A stretch of DNA of 64,000 nt from Streptomyces sp. 135 (GTDB lineage: Bacteria > Actinomycetota > Actinomycetes > Streptomycetales > Streptomycetaceae): assembly GCF_020026305.1 (NCBI RefSeq), contig NZ_CP075691.1, positions 434,001 to 498,000 on the forward strand, written 5' to 3'. A model generated the notes under the pieces. The model did no database searches, had not been told where the DNA came from, and saw only the letters and a program-made list of their open reading frames with translations. Positions 8,585 through 17,613 of the stretch are shown one piece after another. A program made the translations under genes and the position numbers. Position 1 is the stretch's first letter. Each line of letters begins with the position of its first letter.

Positions 8585-9661
8585 GTGGAAGCAGCGGACA
8601 GCACCTCGACGCGGAGTGCGGCACGGGCGCGGGAGAGCGGCCGGCCCCCGACCGGCAGGCGCACGAGCGCTTCCATGGCGGATGTCGCCCGTCTCGCGGG
8701 CGTCTCCTCCCAGACCGTCTCCCGCGTCTCCAACGGCTACGCGGGCGTGACCGAGGAGACCCGGCACGAGGTCCTCGCCGCCATGAAGAAGCTCGGGTAC
8801 CGGCCCAACAGCGCCGCCCGCGCCCTCAAGCGCGGCGAGTTCCGCACCATCGGCGTCATCACCTTCACGCTCTCCACCACCGGGAACGTCCGCACGCTGG
8901 AGGCGATCGCGACCTCGGCGGCCGAGGAGGGCTACGCCGTCACCCTGCTCCCGGTCGCCGTGCCCACCCAGGACGAGGTCCGCGGCGCGTTCTCCCGGCT
9001 CGGTGAACTCGCCGTCGACGCGGTCATCGTCATCATGGAGGTGCACCTGCTCGACGCGGCGACCATCGACCTGCCGCCGCACGTGCAGGTCGTCGTGGCG
9101 GACTCGGACGCCGGTGACCGCTACACCGTGGTCGACACCGACCAGGCCGGCGGGACCCGCGCCGCCGTACGGCACTTGCTCGGCCTCGGCCACCGCACGG
9201 TGTGGCACCTGGCGGGGCCCGAGGAGTCGTACGCCGCGCAGCGCCGCGCCGACGCCTGGCGGGCGGCGCTCGCCGAGGAGGGGCGCTTCGCACCGCCGCC
9301 GGTGCGGGGCGACTGGTCGGCGGAGTCCGGCTACCGCGCGGGCCTCCAGATCGCCGAACGGGACGACTGCACGGCGGTGTTCGCCGCCAACGACCAGATG
9401 GCGCTCGGTCTGCTGCGGGCCCTGCACGAGCGGGGTCGCAAGGTGCCGGACGACGTCAGCGTGATCGGCTTCGACGACATCCCCGAGTCGGGGTCGTTCC
9501 TGCCGCCCCTGACCACCGTCCACCAGGACTTCGCCGAGGTCGGGCGGCGCTGCGTGGCAGGAGTGCTGCGCCAGGTCCGGCAGGGCGAGGCCGAGCGCGG
9601 CACCACGCTGGTGCCCACGCGGCTGGTCCTGCGCGACAGTACGGCGGCGCCTGCCGGGTAG
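8585..9661 (+). CDS. LacI family transcriptional repressor of the galactan locus
   Basis: DNA-binding repressor of 358 residues. After a basic/Ser-rich tail of about 30 residues, the LacI helix-turn-helix reads MADVARLAGVSSQTVSRVSN and the hinge helix RPNSAARALKRG. A periplasmic-binding-protein-like effector domain follows (FRTIGVITF to the end, with GHRTVWHLAGP and SVIGFDDIPES). The GTG at 8585 has AAGGGAGA just upstream. The effector is probably galactose or a galacto-oligosaccharide, judged from the enzymes it would control. It is divergent from the transporter genes with two operators between them. Confidence 0.92.
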   Translation: MEAADSTSTRSAARARESGRPPTGRRTSASMADVARLAGVSSQTVSRVSNGYAGVTEETRHEVLAAMKKLGYRPNSAARALKRGEFRTIGVITFTLSTTGNVRTLEAIATSAAEEGYAVTLLPVAVPTQDEVRGAFSRLGELAVDAVIVIMEVHLLDAATIDLPPHVQVVVADSDAGDRYTVVDTDQAGGTRAAVRHLLGLGHRTVWHLAGPEESYAAQRRADAWRAALAEEGRFAPPPVRGDWSAESGYRAGLQIAERDDCTAVFAANDQMALGLLRALHERGRKVPDDVSVIGFDDIPESGSFLPPLTTVHQDFAEVGRRCVAGVLRQVRQGEAERGTTLVPTRLVLRDSTAAPAG

Positions 9662-9690
9662 GGCGCCGCCCGCTGGACAGGCGGCCCGGC
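9653..9690. terminator. Hairpin between convergent lacI-type and PGRP genes
   Basis: The 28-bp gap and gene ends can fold into an imperfect stem, with outer arms GCCGGG/CCCGGC and inner arms GCCGCC/GGCGGC. The position between convergent genes suits a two-way terminator. There is no T-run, as is normal in Streptomyces. Confidence 0.45.
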
Positions 9691-10538
9691 TAGCGTCCCT
9701 GGAGGCGGGCCGCCGCCTCCCTGATCGCGGGCAGCCGGGCGGTCAGCGCGGCGCCGGGGCAGTGCGTGGGGTAACCGTCCGTGTGGCCCGCGACCGCGGG
9801 GAGGACCGCGTCGGTGCCCTCGGGGAAGCGGCTCATGCTGTGGCTGGAGACCAGCAGCGCGGTGCCGCGCGGATCGATGCCCGCGAGGCCGAGCTTCCAG
9901 GCGGCCAGGGCCGCGAGGGCGTCGGCCATGGCCCCCGGCATCGGCGTCCCGGCGGTGAAGGTGCCGATCGCCGCGACGCCCGCCGAGCGCTGGTTGAACC
10001 CCTGCGTGTGCGCGCCGACCACCGGCCGTTCGGCGCCGCCCGCGCGCCCCTCGTACAGCGTGCCGCAGCGGTCCACCAGGAAGTTGTAGCCGATGTCGTC
10101 CCACTTCCGGCTGCCTGCCTGTCCCGCGTACAGCGAGCGGATGATGCGCGGCGCGTCGGCGCAGGCGTAGCGGTTCGGGGAGTCGGTGTGGTGGACGAAG
10201 AGCGCCTCGACCCGGTCGGCGTAGCGGGCGCGCGGCGGCTCGGGGGTGCCGGGGGCCAGCCAGGCCTCGCGCGGCACGATGCGGGGTCGCGCCGCCCGGA
10301 ACTCCGTGGCCGCCCGGCGCGCCGGGATCGCGGCGGCGGGCATCACGGATCGGCGCCCGGAGACGACCGTCGGCGTGGACGCCCCGCCGTCACCGGCCGA
10401 GGCGGCGGACGTGGCGGGATCGATGCCCGCCGCGCACGCCAGCAGGAGCGCGAGGGCCGCCGTGCCCGGTATCCAGCACAGCACGACGCGCACGGCGCTG
10501 GGGACGCGGTGCGCGGCGGGCGCGGGGAAGGCACGCAT
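9690..10538 (-). CDS. Secreted peptidoglycan recognition protein / N-acetylmuramoyl-L-alanine amidase
   Basis: Predicted exported protein of 282 residues. A hydrophobic segment (about 17-40) acts as signal or anchor, then a Ser/Ala-rich linker leads to the PGRP/amidase_2 domain (about 85-280). Zinc-ligand motifs are visible: VEALFVHHTDSPN, VVGAHTQGFN (typical of actinobacterial PGRP-type proteins) and PTHCPGAAL. These enzymes cut the bond between N-acetylmuramic acid and the stem peptide. The ATG at 10538 follows GGGGAG. It is monocistronic and separates two carbohydrate loci, so it need not belong to either. Confidence 0.88.
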   Translation of the reverse strand: MRAFPAPAAHRVPSAVRVVLCWIPGTAALALLLACAAGIDPATSAASAGDGGASTPTVVSGRRSVMPAAAIPARRAATEFRAARPRIVPREAWLAPGTPEPPRARYADRVEALFVHHTDSPNRYACADAPRIIRSLYAGQAGSRKWDDIGYNFLVDRCGTLYEGRAGGAERPVVGAHTQGFNQRSAGVAAIGTFTAGTPMPGAMADALAALAAWKLGLAGIDPRGTALLVSSHSMSRFPEGTDAVLPAVAGHTDGYPTHCPGAALTARLPAIREAAARLQGR

Positions 10539-10619
10539 GGCACGACGCTCCCCCGGGACCGGCGCGGGCGCCCCTCGGGATACGCCACATGGGGGAACGG
10601 GCGACCGGGCCCGGGTGGC

Positions 10620-11270
10620 TCACGCCGAGGCGGCGGGGCGGTCGGACGGGGGCAGCACGGCGGTGAGCCACGCCCCGGCGAGCAGCTCGTGCCCGAGCAC
10701 GCTCGGATGGACCCCGTCGGGGGCCAGCGCCGCCGCCCCGTGCTTCTCGGCCGCGCGGGCCATGACCAGGTCCGCGCGCACCACCGTCGCCTCGTTGGCA
10801 CGCGCCGCGCGCAGGACCGCTTCGGTGCGGGGGGCCAAGTCCTCGTGCCAGCGCTGCTGGTGCGGGCCGGCCGGGAGCAGGAAGGGGGTGATGACGACGA
10901 GGCGGGCGGCGAGCTTCTGCGCGGTGTACGCGAGGAGGCGGTCGAGGCACGCCTCGAACCGGGCGACGGGGCTGGCCAGTCCCCGGTCGTAGCGCCGCCA
11001 GGTGTCGTTGATGCCGATCTTGACCGTGACGAGGGTGGGCCGCGGGGCGATGACGTCGGTGGCCCAGCGGGCTTCGAGGTCGTATACGCGGTTGCCGTTG
11101 AGGCCCTTGTTGATGACGGCGGCGGGTGCGGCACCCGCTCGGGCGCGCAGGGCTCGCGCGATCCGGTCGACGTAGCCGTCACCGAGCGAGGTGCCGTCCG
11201 CGCGGTCGCGGCCCGCGTCGGTGATGGAGTCGCCGATGAACAGGAGTCTGTCGGCTGCCGTGACGTGCAT
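10620..11270 (-). CDS. SGNH/GDSL family esterase
   Basis: Hydrolase of 216 residues, no signal peptide. The SGNH blocks are complete: block I FIGDSITDAG with Ser15, block II glycine in NKGLNGNRV, block III TVKIGINDTW with Asn88, and block V DGVHPS with Asp185 and His188. Such proteins remove acetyl or other acyl groups from sugars or lipids. The ATG at 11270 is preceded by AAGGAAGAGG, chosen over a long upstream frame with no similarity. Its proximity to the PL6/GH29 locus on the same strand suggests, but does not prove, deacetylation of a glycan breakdown product. Confidence 0.88.
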   Translation of the reverse strand: MHVTAADRLLFIGDSITDAGRDRADGTSLGDGYVDRIARALRARAGAAPAAVINKGLNGNRVYDLEARWATDVIAPRPTLVTVKIGINDTWRRYDRGLASPVARFEACLDRLLAYTAQKLAARLVVITPFLLPAGPHQQRWHEDLAPRTEAVLRAARANEATVVRADLVMARAAEKHGAAALAPDGVHPSVLGHELLAGAWLTAVLPPSDRPAASA

Positions 11271-11280
11271 GTCCTCTTCC

Positions 11281-11310
11281 TTGGTGTTCCTTGGTGTTCC
11301 TTGGCGTTCC
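11281..11310. repeat. Three 10-bp tandem repeats in the SGNH gene leader
   Basis: Three consecutive units, TTGGTGTTCC twice and TTGGCGTTCC once, followed by a partial TTGC. On the coding (minus) strand each unit reads GGAACACCAA and adds an AAGGAA-like pseudo-ribosome-binding motif just 5' of the real site. The array begins 11 bp before the start codon, so copy number could change leader structure or ribosome loading. Confidence 0.8.
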
Positions 11311-11523
11311 TTGCGCGCTCCGCCAGCGTGGAGGCGGTGGTGTCCGTGAGGGTGCCCGTGTGGAATTCCAGGACGAGGACGCCGCCCGCCCACACCCGCA
11401 CCCGCGGCGCTCCGAGGAGCACCGCGGCGCGGGCGAGCGCGGGGAATGCGCCGTGTCACCGGGACCGGTTCCGGAGGGTGACGGAGCACAGGCCCGCTCT
11501 TCTCGTCGTCGGGGCGCCCGCGC

Positions 11524-12966
11524 TCATGAGGCGTTCGGGCCCACGTCCGCCGCCGTGAGGGGGCGGCGCAGCGGTGCCGCCGTCGTGTACTCGTCGGCGC
11601 CGATGTCCCGTGCGCTGCCGCGCGGGTGGCCGTCGATGTCGTCGGTGACGGCCGGACTCGTCAGCGTCGCCTTGCCGATCGCCGGGCTGCCCGCCGTCAG
11701 CCGGGAGATCCCGTCGGCGTCCTGGCGCAGGCCGGGGTCGCGCCGGCTGTAGCCGCCCGCGGGGATGTTCCCGTCGGCGGCCGCGCCCCAGAGCATGTTG
11801 CCCTGCCAGGTGAAGCCGGTGGTCGCGCCCATGTCGACCAGCTTGCCGGAGTCGCTCACCAGCAGGTTGTCGGCGACGACGACCTGCTGCGGCTCGTAGG
11901 TCCTGGACTCGCCGAGGAGCGTCTCGGCGTTGCGCACCAGGGTGTTGTGGACGATCACCGCGCGGTCGCAGGCGTCGTTGCCGCGCCGCTCCTCCGCGCT
12001 CTCGCCGCTGTGGTGGTCGCGGGTGCTGCCGCTGCCGATCACCAGGGCCCGGCCGGTCAGGCCCGCCAGGTAGTTGTTGACGATGAGGTGATCGTTGCCG
12101 TAGACGCGCAGGCCGTCCTTGCCGTCGAGCAGGTAGTTGCTCTCCACGCGGGTGCGGTTGCCGTGGCGCAGGACGATGCCGCCGGCGCTGTCGCGGATCG
12201 TGTTGTACCGGACGGTGTTGTCCGAGGACTTCACGGAGATGGCCTCGGGGTCTCCGTCGCAGCGTTCGAAGAGGTTGTACTCCACGGTGGCGTGGGCGGC
12301 GGACAGGGCCCGGGGGCTGACGCCGAGCCGGATCGGTTCTCCTCCGTTGTCTCCGGCGAAGGTGTGGTCGGAGAAGTGGTTCCTGAGGATGTGCACGCGC
12401 TGGGCCATGGCCGTGCCGCCCGCGCCTTCGACGCAGAGGTAGACGCCGAGCGTGCTCTTGCCGTGGAAGTGGTTGCGGTCGACCTTGGTGTCGTCGGCGC
12501 GCACCATCACCCAGTGCAGGCCCTCGACGTCGGCGAGCTGGAAGTCGTTGCGGGTGAGGCGGATCCGCGAGCAGGTCGCCGGGATCTCCAGGGTCGTGCT
12601 CTGGCGGAACGAGAAGCCGGTGACGGTGATGTTGCTCGACTTGTCGAAGACGAAGCCGCGCTCGCCGCGGAGTACGACGCCGCCTCGGGACGCGGCGGTG
12701 ATGGTGATGGGCGCGGTCTGGGTGCCGTTCTTGCCCGAGATCTTGACGGAGCTGCCGGACGGCACGGTGTAGGTGCCGTCGGCCAGGACGATCCGCGCGC
12801 CGGGTGCCGCGCCGTCGATCGCCTTCTGGAGGTCGTTCAGGGAGCGAGCCGTCGCCGTGACGGCCGGCTCGGCCTGCGCTGCGCCGGCCGTGCGCGGGGC
12901 GCCGAGCGGCACGGCGGCGAGCGCCGCTCCGAGGGCCGTGCCGGTGAGGAACGTGCGGCGTTGCAT
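11524..12966 (-). CDS. Secreted polysaccharide lyase family 6 (alginate lyase/chondroitinase B fold)
   Basis: Exported lyase of 480 residues. A Tat-like signal (MQRRTFLTGTALGAALA) is followed by a right-handed parallel beta-helix with repeated N-x-I and V-x-N rungs. The PL6 catalytic pair is recognisable: Lys246 in EAISVKSSDN and Arg267-His268 in IVLRHGNRT; Glu210 (NGGEPIRLG) and Glu241 are the likely calcium ligands. PL6 enzymes split uronic-acid linkages in alginate or dermatan sulfate by beta-elimination. It ends the operon-like group that includes the GH29 fucosidase and an ABC importer, so a fucose- and uronate-containing polymer is possible. The specificity cannot be read from the sequence. 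Confidence 0.88.
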   Translation of the reverse strand: MQRRTFLTGTALGAALAAVPLGAPRTAGAAQAEPAVTATARSLNDLQKAIDGAAPGARIVLADGTYTVPSGSSVKISGKNGTQTAPITITAASRGGVVLRGERGFVFDKSSNITVTGFSFRQSTTLEIPATCSRIRLTRNDFQLADVEGLHWVMVRADDTKVDRNHFHGKSTLGVYLCVEGAGGTAMAQRVHILRNHFSDHTFAGDNGGEPIRLGVSPRALSAAHATVEYNLFERCDGDPEAISVKSSDNTVRYNTIRDSAGGIVLRHGNRTRVESNYLLDGKDGLRVYGNDHLIVNNYLAGLTGRALVIGSGSTRDHHSGESAEERRGNDACDRAVIVHNTLVRNAETLLGESRTYEPQQVVVADNLLVSDSGKLVDMGATTGFTWQGNMLWGAAADGNIPAGGYSRRDPGLRQDADGISRLTAGSPAIGKATLTSPAVTDDIDGHPRGSARDIGADEYTTAAPLRRPLTAADVGPNAS

Positions 12967-13015
12967 GATGCCTCCGTGGGGGGGTCGGGTTCGGGGGTCG
13001 GGGCGGTACGTGATG

Positions 13016-14305
13016 TCAGCTGTCCGCCGGGGTGTCGAGGAACAGCTCGATGACGGGGACGGGGGTGTCGGGGCGCCGGACGGGGAGCTGGAGGGTGAGC
13101 GTTCCGGCGGGCTGGCCGCCCACCTCGGTGTTGAGCGCGGGCCGGCCGGGGGCGAGTTCGACGCGGGTGATCTCGGACGCGTCGTTGAGGAGCTGGGCGT
13201 AGCGCACCCGGCCTGCGAGGCCCGGCAGGTGCAGGTGGCGCAGCGGCCAGGAGAAGAGGTGGAGGTAGAGCCGGTCGCCGCGCCGGGTGTAGCGGCAGTC
13301 GGCGGGGGCGGTGAAGGACGAGGGGCCGCAGCCTCGGATCGACCGCTCGTGCAGGTCCGTCCACCGGCCCAGCTCGCCGAGGACGGCGACGTCGCGCGGG
13401 TCGAGGTCGCCGCGGCCGGTGGGGCCGACGTTGAGCAGGAGGTTGCCGCCCTTGGAGACGCCGTCGACGAGCATGCGGATCAACAGGTCGGCGCTCTTGT
13501 GGTCGAGGTTGTCGCGGTCGTAGCCCCAGCTTCCGTTGAGCGTCTGGCACGCCTCCCAGACCACGGGCCGGCCCTCGTCGTCGTACATCGGGCCGGCGGG
13601 CTGGTACTGCTCGGGGGTGACGAAGTCGCCGGGGAGGCCGGTGCGGTCGTTGACGAGAATGTGCGGCTGGAGTCCGCGGACCGTCTCCAGCAGCGTCGGC
13701 GCGTCCCAGTCGTCGGCGCCCTTGCCGCCCCACCAGTGGCGTCCGGCGTAGGAGAAGTCGAAGAAGAGGTAGTCGACGCGTCCGAAGCGCGTCAACAACT
13801 CCCTTACCTGGCCGTGCAGATAGCGCCGGTAGTCGCGGATGTCCCGGTCCGCGGCGGCGGCCTTGAACTCCGCGTCGTCGCGCTGCGGGTGGGTGCCGTC
13901 CACGGGGAAGGAGGGGTGGTGCCAGTCGATGAGGGAGTAGTAGAAGCCGACCTTGAGTCCCTCGGCGCGGCACGCCTCGACGAAGGGTGCGACGAGGTCG
14001 CGGCCGCAGGGCGTGTTGGTCGCCTTGTAGTCGGTGAGGTCGCTGTCCCAGAGGCAGAAGCCGTCGTGGTGCTTGGTGGTCAGTACGACGTACCGCATGC
14101 CGGCGGCCTTGGCGGTCCTCGCCCACCGGATGGGGTCGTAGCGGTCGGGGTCGAAGTGGTCGAAGTAGACCTGGTACTGCTCGTCGGTGAGCTTCTCGCG
14201 GTTCTTGACCCACTCGTGGCGGGCGGCGAGGGAGTACAGGCCCCAGTGGACGAACATCCCGAACCGGTCGTGGGTGAACCAGGTCGTGTCAGCGCTCTGC
14301 GTCAC
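13016..14305 (-). CDS. Alpha-L-fucosidase, GH29
   Basis: Glycosidase of 429 residues without a signal peptide. The N-terminal GH29 barrel shows WFTHDRFGMFVHWGLYS, the substrate-binding pair in LTTKHHDGFCLWDS and the nucleophile Asp183 in YLFFDFSYAGRHW; a C-terminal beta-sandwich ends the protein. The start is the GTG at 14305, 10 nt after an AAGGA motif; the open frame upstream overlaps the permease gene and has no similarity. It is placed between the PL6 lyase and the permeases on one strand. It would release alpha-linked fucose from imported oligosaccharides. Confidence 0.92.
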   Translation of the reverse strand: MTQSADTTWFTHDRFGMFVHWGLYSLAARHEWVKNREKLTDEQYQVYFDHFDPDRYDPIRWARTAKAAGMRYVVLTTKHHDGFCLWDSDLTDYKATNTPCGRDLVAPFVEACRAEGLKVGFYYSLIDWHHPSFPVDGTHPQRDDAEFKAAAADRDIRDYRRYLHGQVRELLTRFGRVDYLFFDFSYAGRHWWGGKGADDWDAPTLLETVRGLQPHILVNDRTGLPGDFVTPEQYQPAGPMYDDEGRPVVWEACQTLNGSWGYDRDNLDHKSADLLIRMLVDGVSKGGNLLLNVGPTGRGDLDPRDVAVLGELGRWTDLHERSIRGCGPSSFTAPADCRYTRRGDRLYLHLFSWPLRHLHLPGLAGRVRYAQLLNDASEITRVELAPGRPALNTEVGGQPAGTLTLQLPVRRPDTPVPVIELFLDTPADS

Positions 14306-14361
14306 GGGAGGGGGGTCCTTTCGAGGTGGCGCCGCGTGGATCTCGTACGGCCGTGCCGCGT

Positions 14362-15228
14362 TCAGCCCTTGAGGGCGCCGGACGACAGGCCGTGCACGAA
14401 GGAGCGCTGGAAGAAGAGGAAGACGATCACGGAGGGGAGAAGTGCCAGCAGGGAGGCCGCGAGGACCACGCCCGGGGTGACGTCGGGGTCGATGCGCAGG
14501 GTGCGCAGCGCCAGCGGCAGGGTGTAGGACGAGGAGTCGGTGGCGACGAGGAGCGGCAGCAGGTACTGGTCCCAGATCATCGTGAAACCGAAGACCCCGA
14601 TGACGCCCAGCGCCGGTTTGCACATCGGCAGGATGATCTGGGCGAAGATACGCAGGTCACCGGCGCCGTCGATGCGGGCGGCCTCTTCGAGTTCCTTGGG
14701 TACGTCCTTCATGAACTCGGTCATCACCAGGATGGAGAACCCCCAGGCGCCGAGGGGGACGATCATGCCGGCGAGGGTGCCGATGAGGTTGAAGTGGACG
14801 ACCGGCAGATCGGCGAGGATCAGGGACAGCGGGAGGGCGAGGATCTCCTCGGGCAGCATCAGGGTCGCCAGGATCGCGACGAGGACCAGCGTCATGCCGG
14901 GGAAGACCTTGCGGGCCAGCGCGTACCCGGCCAGGACGGAGACGGCCACTTGGAGCAGCAGGCCGAAGCCGACGACGAAGAAGGAGTTCAGCAGGTACGC
15001 GAGCACGCCCTGGTCGAAGGCGATCCTGAAGTTGTCCAGAGTGGCGGCCGAGGGGATGACGCTCAGCTGGGTGGGGTCCTTGACCTTGCTGAAGGCGCTG
15101 ACCAGCAGGGCGAGCAGCGGTCCGGCGAAGACGACGAGGACCAGCAGGTACGTGAGGGCCTTCAGGAGCCGCCCGCCGGGGCTCCTGCTCTCGGTCAGGC
15201 CGAGCGCGGTCTCGGTGGGGGCGTTCAT
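14362..15228 (-). CDS. Sugar ABC transporter permease, MalG-like (second importer)
   Basis: Permease of 288 residues with six predicted membrane helices and the EAA loop EAARIDGAGDLRIFAQ. Its ATG at 15228 overlaps the TGA of the upstream permease as ATGA, which implies translational coupling, and GGGAGAG precedes it. It forms a CUT1 importer with the next two genes; no ATPase gene is present, so a shared one such as MsiK is expected. Confidence 0.93.
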   Translation of the reverse strand: MNAPTETALGLTESRSPGGRLLKALTYLLVLVVFAGPLLALLVSAFSKVKDPTQLSVIPSAATLDNFRIAFDQGVLAYLLNSFFVVGFGLLLQVAVSVLAGYALARKVFPGMTLVLVAILATLMLPEEILALPLSLILADLPVVHFNLIGTLAGMIVPLGAWGFSILVMTEFMKDVPKELEEAARIDGAGDLRIFAQIILPMCKPALGVIGVFGFTMIWDQYLLPLLVATDSSSYTLPLALRTLRIDPDVTPGVVLAASLLALLPSVIVFLFFQRSFVHGLSSGALKG

Positions 15229-16205
15229 TTGCTCTCCCTGCGGCGCACCAGGTGGACGGCGATCGTGAGGATCAGCGTCATGAGGAACAGCAGGACGGCT
15301 CCCGCCGCTCCGACGCCGAGCCGGTTCTGTTCGAGGCCCAGCTTGTAGATCAGGGTCATCACGACCTCGGTGGAGCCGTCGGGGCCGCCGTTGGTGAGCA
15401 GGAACACCTCGGTGAACACCCGCAGTCCGCGGATCGCGGCGAGGATGAAGAGGATCGAGAACACTGACCGCAGCCCGGGCACCGTCACGTGCCGCACGCG
15501 CTGGAACCGGGAGGCGCCGTCGACCTTCGCGGCCTCGTACAGCCCCCGGTCCACGCTCGCGAGTCCGGCGAGGAAGATCATCATGTCGTAGGGAGCGCCC
15601 CGCCAGATGCCGGTGACCATGATGGAGACGAGCGAGGAGTCGGGGTCGTTGATGAACCCCGAGGGGCCGAACCCCACCAGTCCGAGGAGGGAGTTGACCA
15701 TGCCGTCCTCGGTCGGGTGGTACATGATGCGCCACAGTTCGGCGACGACGGCGATGGGCACGACGACCGGCAGGAACGCGGCGGAGCGCACGAATCCCAG
15801 GCGGCGGCCCTGGCCCTCCATGAGCAGGGCGAGCGCCAGGCCGAGGAGCATGGAGCCGGCGGTCTGCCCGGCGGCGAGGACGACGGTGTGCCAGGCGGCG
15901 TCGCGGAAGCCGTCGGAGCCGAGGACGGTGGCGTAGTTCTCGGTGCCGACCCACCGGTTCCCGAGGTAGGGCTGGACCTCCTGGAAGGACATGGTCAGCG
16001 CGTTGGCCATGGGGATGAACTTGAAGTACAAAAAGAGGAGCAGCGCCGGTGCCAGGAACAGCCAGGGCGTCCACCACCGGCCGGCCCGACGGTCGCGTCG
16101 GCGGTGGCCTGCCGCGGCCCCGTCGGCCCCGTCGGCCCCCCGTCCCGCGGCGCGGTGGGCGCGCCGCTCGGGGAGCGGGGCCCGCTTCACCTGGTCGAGG
16201 CTCAT
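15225..16205 (-). CDS. Sugar ABC transporter permease, MalF-like (second importer)
   Basis: Permease of 326 residues. A charged, Arg/Ala/Gly-rich cytoplasmic N-terminus (about 45 residues) precedes six membrane helices from WWTPWLFLAPALLLFLYFKF. The EAA motif is EAAKVDGASRFQRVRHVTVP. It overlaps both neighbours by 4 bp (16202-16205 with the binding protein, 15225-15228 with the MalG-like gene), so the three are translated as a tight unit. Confidence 0.93.
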   Translation of the reverse strand: MSLDQVKRAPLPERRAHRAAGRGADGADGAAAGHRRRDRRAGRWWTPWLFLAPALLLFLYFKFIPMANALTMSFQEVQPYLGNRWVGTENYATVLGSDGFRDAAWHTVVLAAGQTAGSMLLGLALALLMEGQGRRLGFVRSAAFLPVVVPIAVVAELWRIMYHPTEDGMVNSLLGLVGFGPSGFINDPDSSLVSIMVTGIWRGAPYDMMIFLAGLASVDRGLYEAAKVDGASRFQRVRHVTVPGLRSVFSILFILAAIRGLRVFTEVFLLTNGGPDGSTEVVMTLIYKLGLEQNRLGVGAAGAVLLFLMTLILTIAVHLVRRRESK

Positions 16206-17533
16206 GACGCGGCGATTCCCTGTTCCTCGAGGATGTCGGCGAGCTTCTTGTCGAGGTCGCGGAGTTCACCGCGGGTGTCCAGGTCGCAGTCGGCCATCAG
16301 CGCGTTGACGGTCTCCGCGGTGGTCTGCCGCACGGCGGACCAGTTCGGGATGGAGGGGGCGTAGCGTCCGGAGGAGCGGTAGACCTCGGCGTAGGTCTTC
16401 CAGCGGGGGTCGGGGCGGACCTCGGAGATGTCGACCGTCTTGTTGACGGGCAGTTGCACGGTGAAGCCGGTCTCTCCGCGCATCCCGGTCCGCTGGCCCT
16501 CGGCGGAGACGGCGAAGTCGGCGAAGGCGTCCTGGCCCGCCTGGTTCTCGGAGCCCGCCATCAGGTAGATCGTGCCGCCCTCGGCGAGCACGGTCGCGTC
16601 CTTCGGGCCCTTGGGCATCGGGACGACCTCGTACTTGTCCTTGCCGAGCACCTCGTCGAAGCGGGGCAGCAGGTAGGGGCCGACGGCGAACATGCCGGTG
16701 CGTCCCGACTCGAAGGTCTCGTTGGTGGGCGGGGTGTCCATGGTGACCGCGCCCGGCTGGATGGCCTTGTCCTCGCAGCCGAGGTCGCGGAACCACTGCA
16801 CTGCCTTCACCGACTTCTCGGTGGTCATGGCGGGCTCGTACGTGCCGTCCCCGGCCTCGGTGATGAAGTCGCCGCCCGCGGCCCAGAGGAAGTTGGAGAA
16901 GTACCAGGAGGCGTAACCGCGTTTGGTGGAGAGCGGGGCGGCGAGGCCGAAGGTGTTCTTCTTGCCGTCGCCGTCGGGGTCCTCGGTGGTGAAGGCCTCG
17001 GCCATCGCCGTGAAGTCGTCCCAGTTCCGGGGGGTGTCGAGCCTCAGTTTCTCCCGCCAGTCCTTGCGGATGAGCAGCGCGGTGGCCTGCGCCGAGTAGG
17101 GCAGGCCGAACTGCTTGCCGTCCAGGCTCTTTCCGGAGCCGAGCCCCTGGGCGATGAGCTGCTTGCTGTGCTTGATCTTGTCGAGGTCGATCTCGCGGAG
17201 CAGGCCCTGCTCGTGCATGGCGCCGAGTTGGGTCACGTCGTTCATGACGATGTCGGGGAGGTCCCGCTGCGCGGCCCGCTGCTGAAGCTTCGTCTCGAAG
17301 TCGTCGAAGATGGCGGTGACCTCGACCTTGTGGCCGGTGGCCTTCTCGAAGGCGGCGGCGAGCGCGAGCGTGCCCTTCTCCCCCGGGCCGCCGGGGGTGG
17401 TCCTGGTCCACAACTGGAGCGTCGCCTTGGAGTCCTGCTCGACGTCCGCTCCCGCGGGGCCTGATGTACAGCTGGTGAGGATCAGTGCCGATGCGAGGAA
17501 ACCCGCACCGATCCACCGCGATCTCCGCATCAC
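16202..17533 (-). CDS. Sugar ABC transporter substrate-binding lipoprotein (second importer)
   Basis: Lipoprotein of 443 residues; lipobox LILTSC with Cys22. The mature protein has the CUT1 binding fold (ATLQLWTRTTPGGPGEKGTL, then GLPYSAQATALLIRKDW). First gene of the second importer operon. A sigma70-like promoter and a LacI-type box lie upstream. The ligand is unknown; the GH29 and PL6 genes downstream suggest a fucosylated or uronate oligosaccharide. Confidence 0.93.
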   Translation of the reverse strand: MMRRSRWIGAGFLASALILTSCTSGPAGADVEQDSKATLQLWTRTTPGGPGEKGTLALAAAFEKATGHKVEVTAIFDDFETKLQQRAAQRDLPDIVMNDVTQLGAMHEQGLLREIDLDKIKHSKQLIAQGLGSGKSLDGKQFGLPYSAQATALLIRKDWREKLRLDTPRNWDDFTAMAEAFTTEDPDGDGKKNTFGLAAPLSTKRGYASWYFSNFLWAAGGDFITEAGDGTYEPAMTTEKSVKAVQWFRDLGCEDKAIQPGAVTMDTPPTNETFESGRTGMFAVGPYLLPRFDEVLGKDKYEVVPMPKGPKDATVLAEGGTIYLMAGSENQAGQDAFADFAVSAEGQRTGMRGETGFTVQLPVNKTVDISEVRPDPRWKTYAEVYRSSGRYAPSIPNWSAVRQTTAETVNALMADCDLDTRGELRDLDKKLADILEEQGIAAS

Positions 17534-17565
17534 AACTCCCGTTTCGCCGCATCACGGTTGGCTCT

Positions 17566-17613
17566 GGTAAGCGCTTGCCGGGGACGGTAACGGGCTGTAA
17601 ATCCCAGGGTCAA
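17566..17613 (-). promoter_or_regulatory. Promoter and LacI-type box of the second importer operon
   Basis: On the minus strand, TTGACC (17613-17608) and TTACCG (17590-17585) are separated by 17 bp, a reasonable sigma70-type pair. Immediately downstream, GGTAAGCGCTTGCC (17566-17579) is a near-perfect dyad with the AAGCGCTT core common to LacI-family operators, well placed to block initiation. The cognate repressor gene is not in the neighbourhood. The region to 17640 is AT-rich for this genome. Confidence 0.65.
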
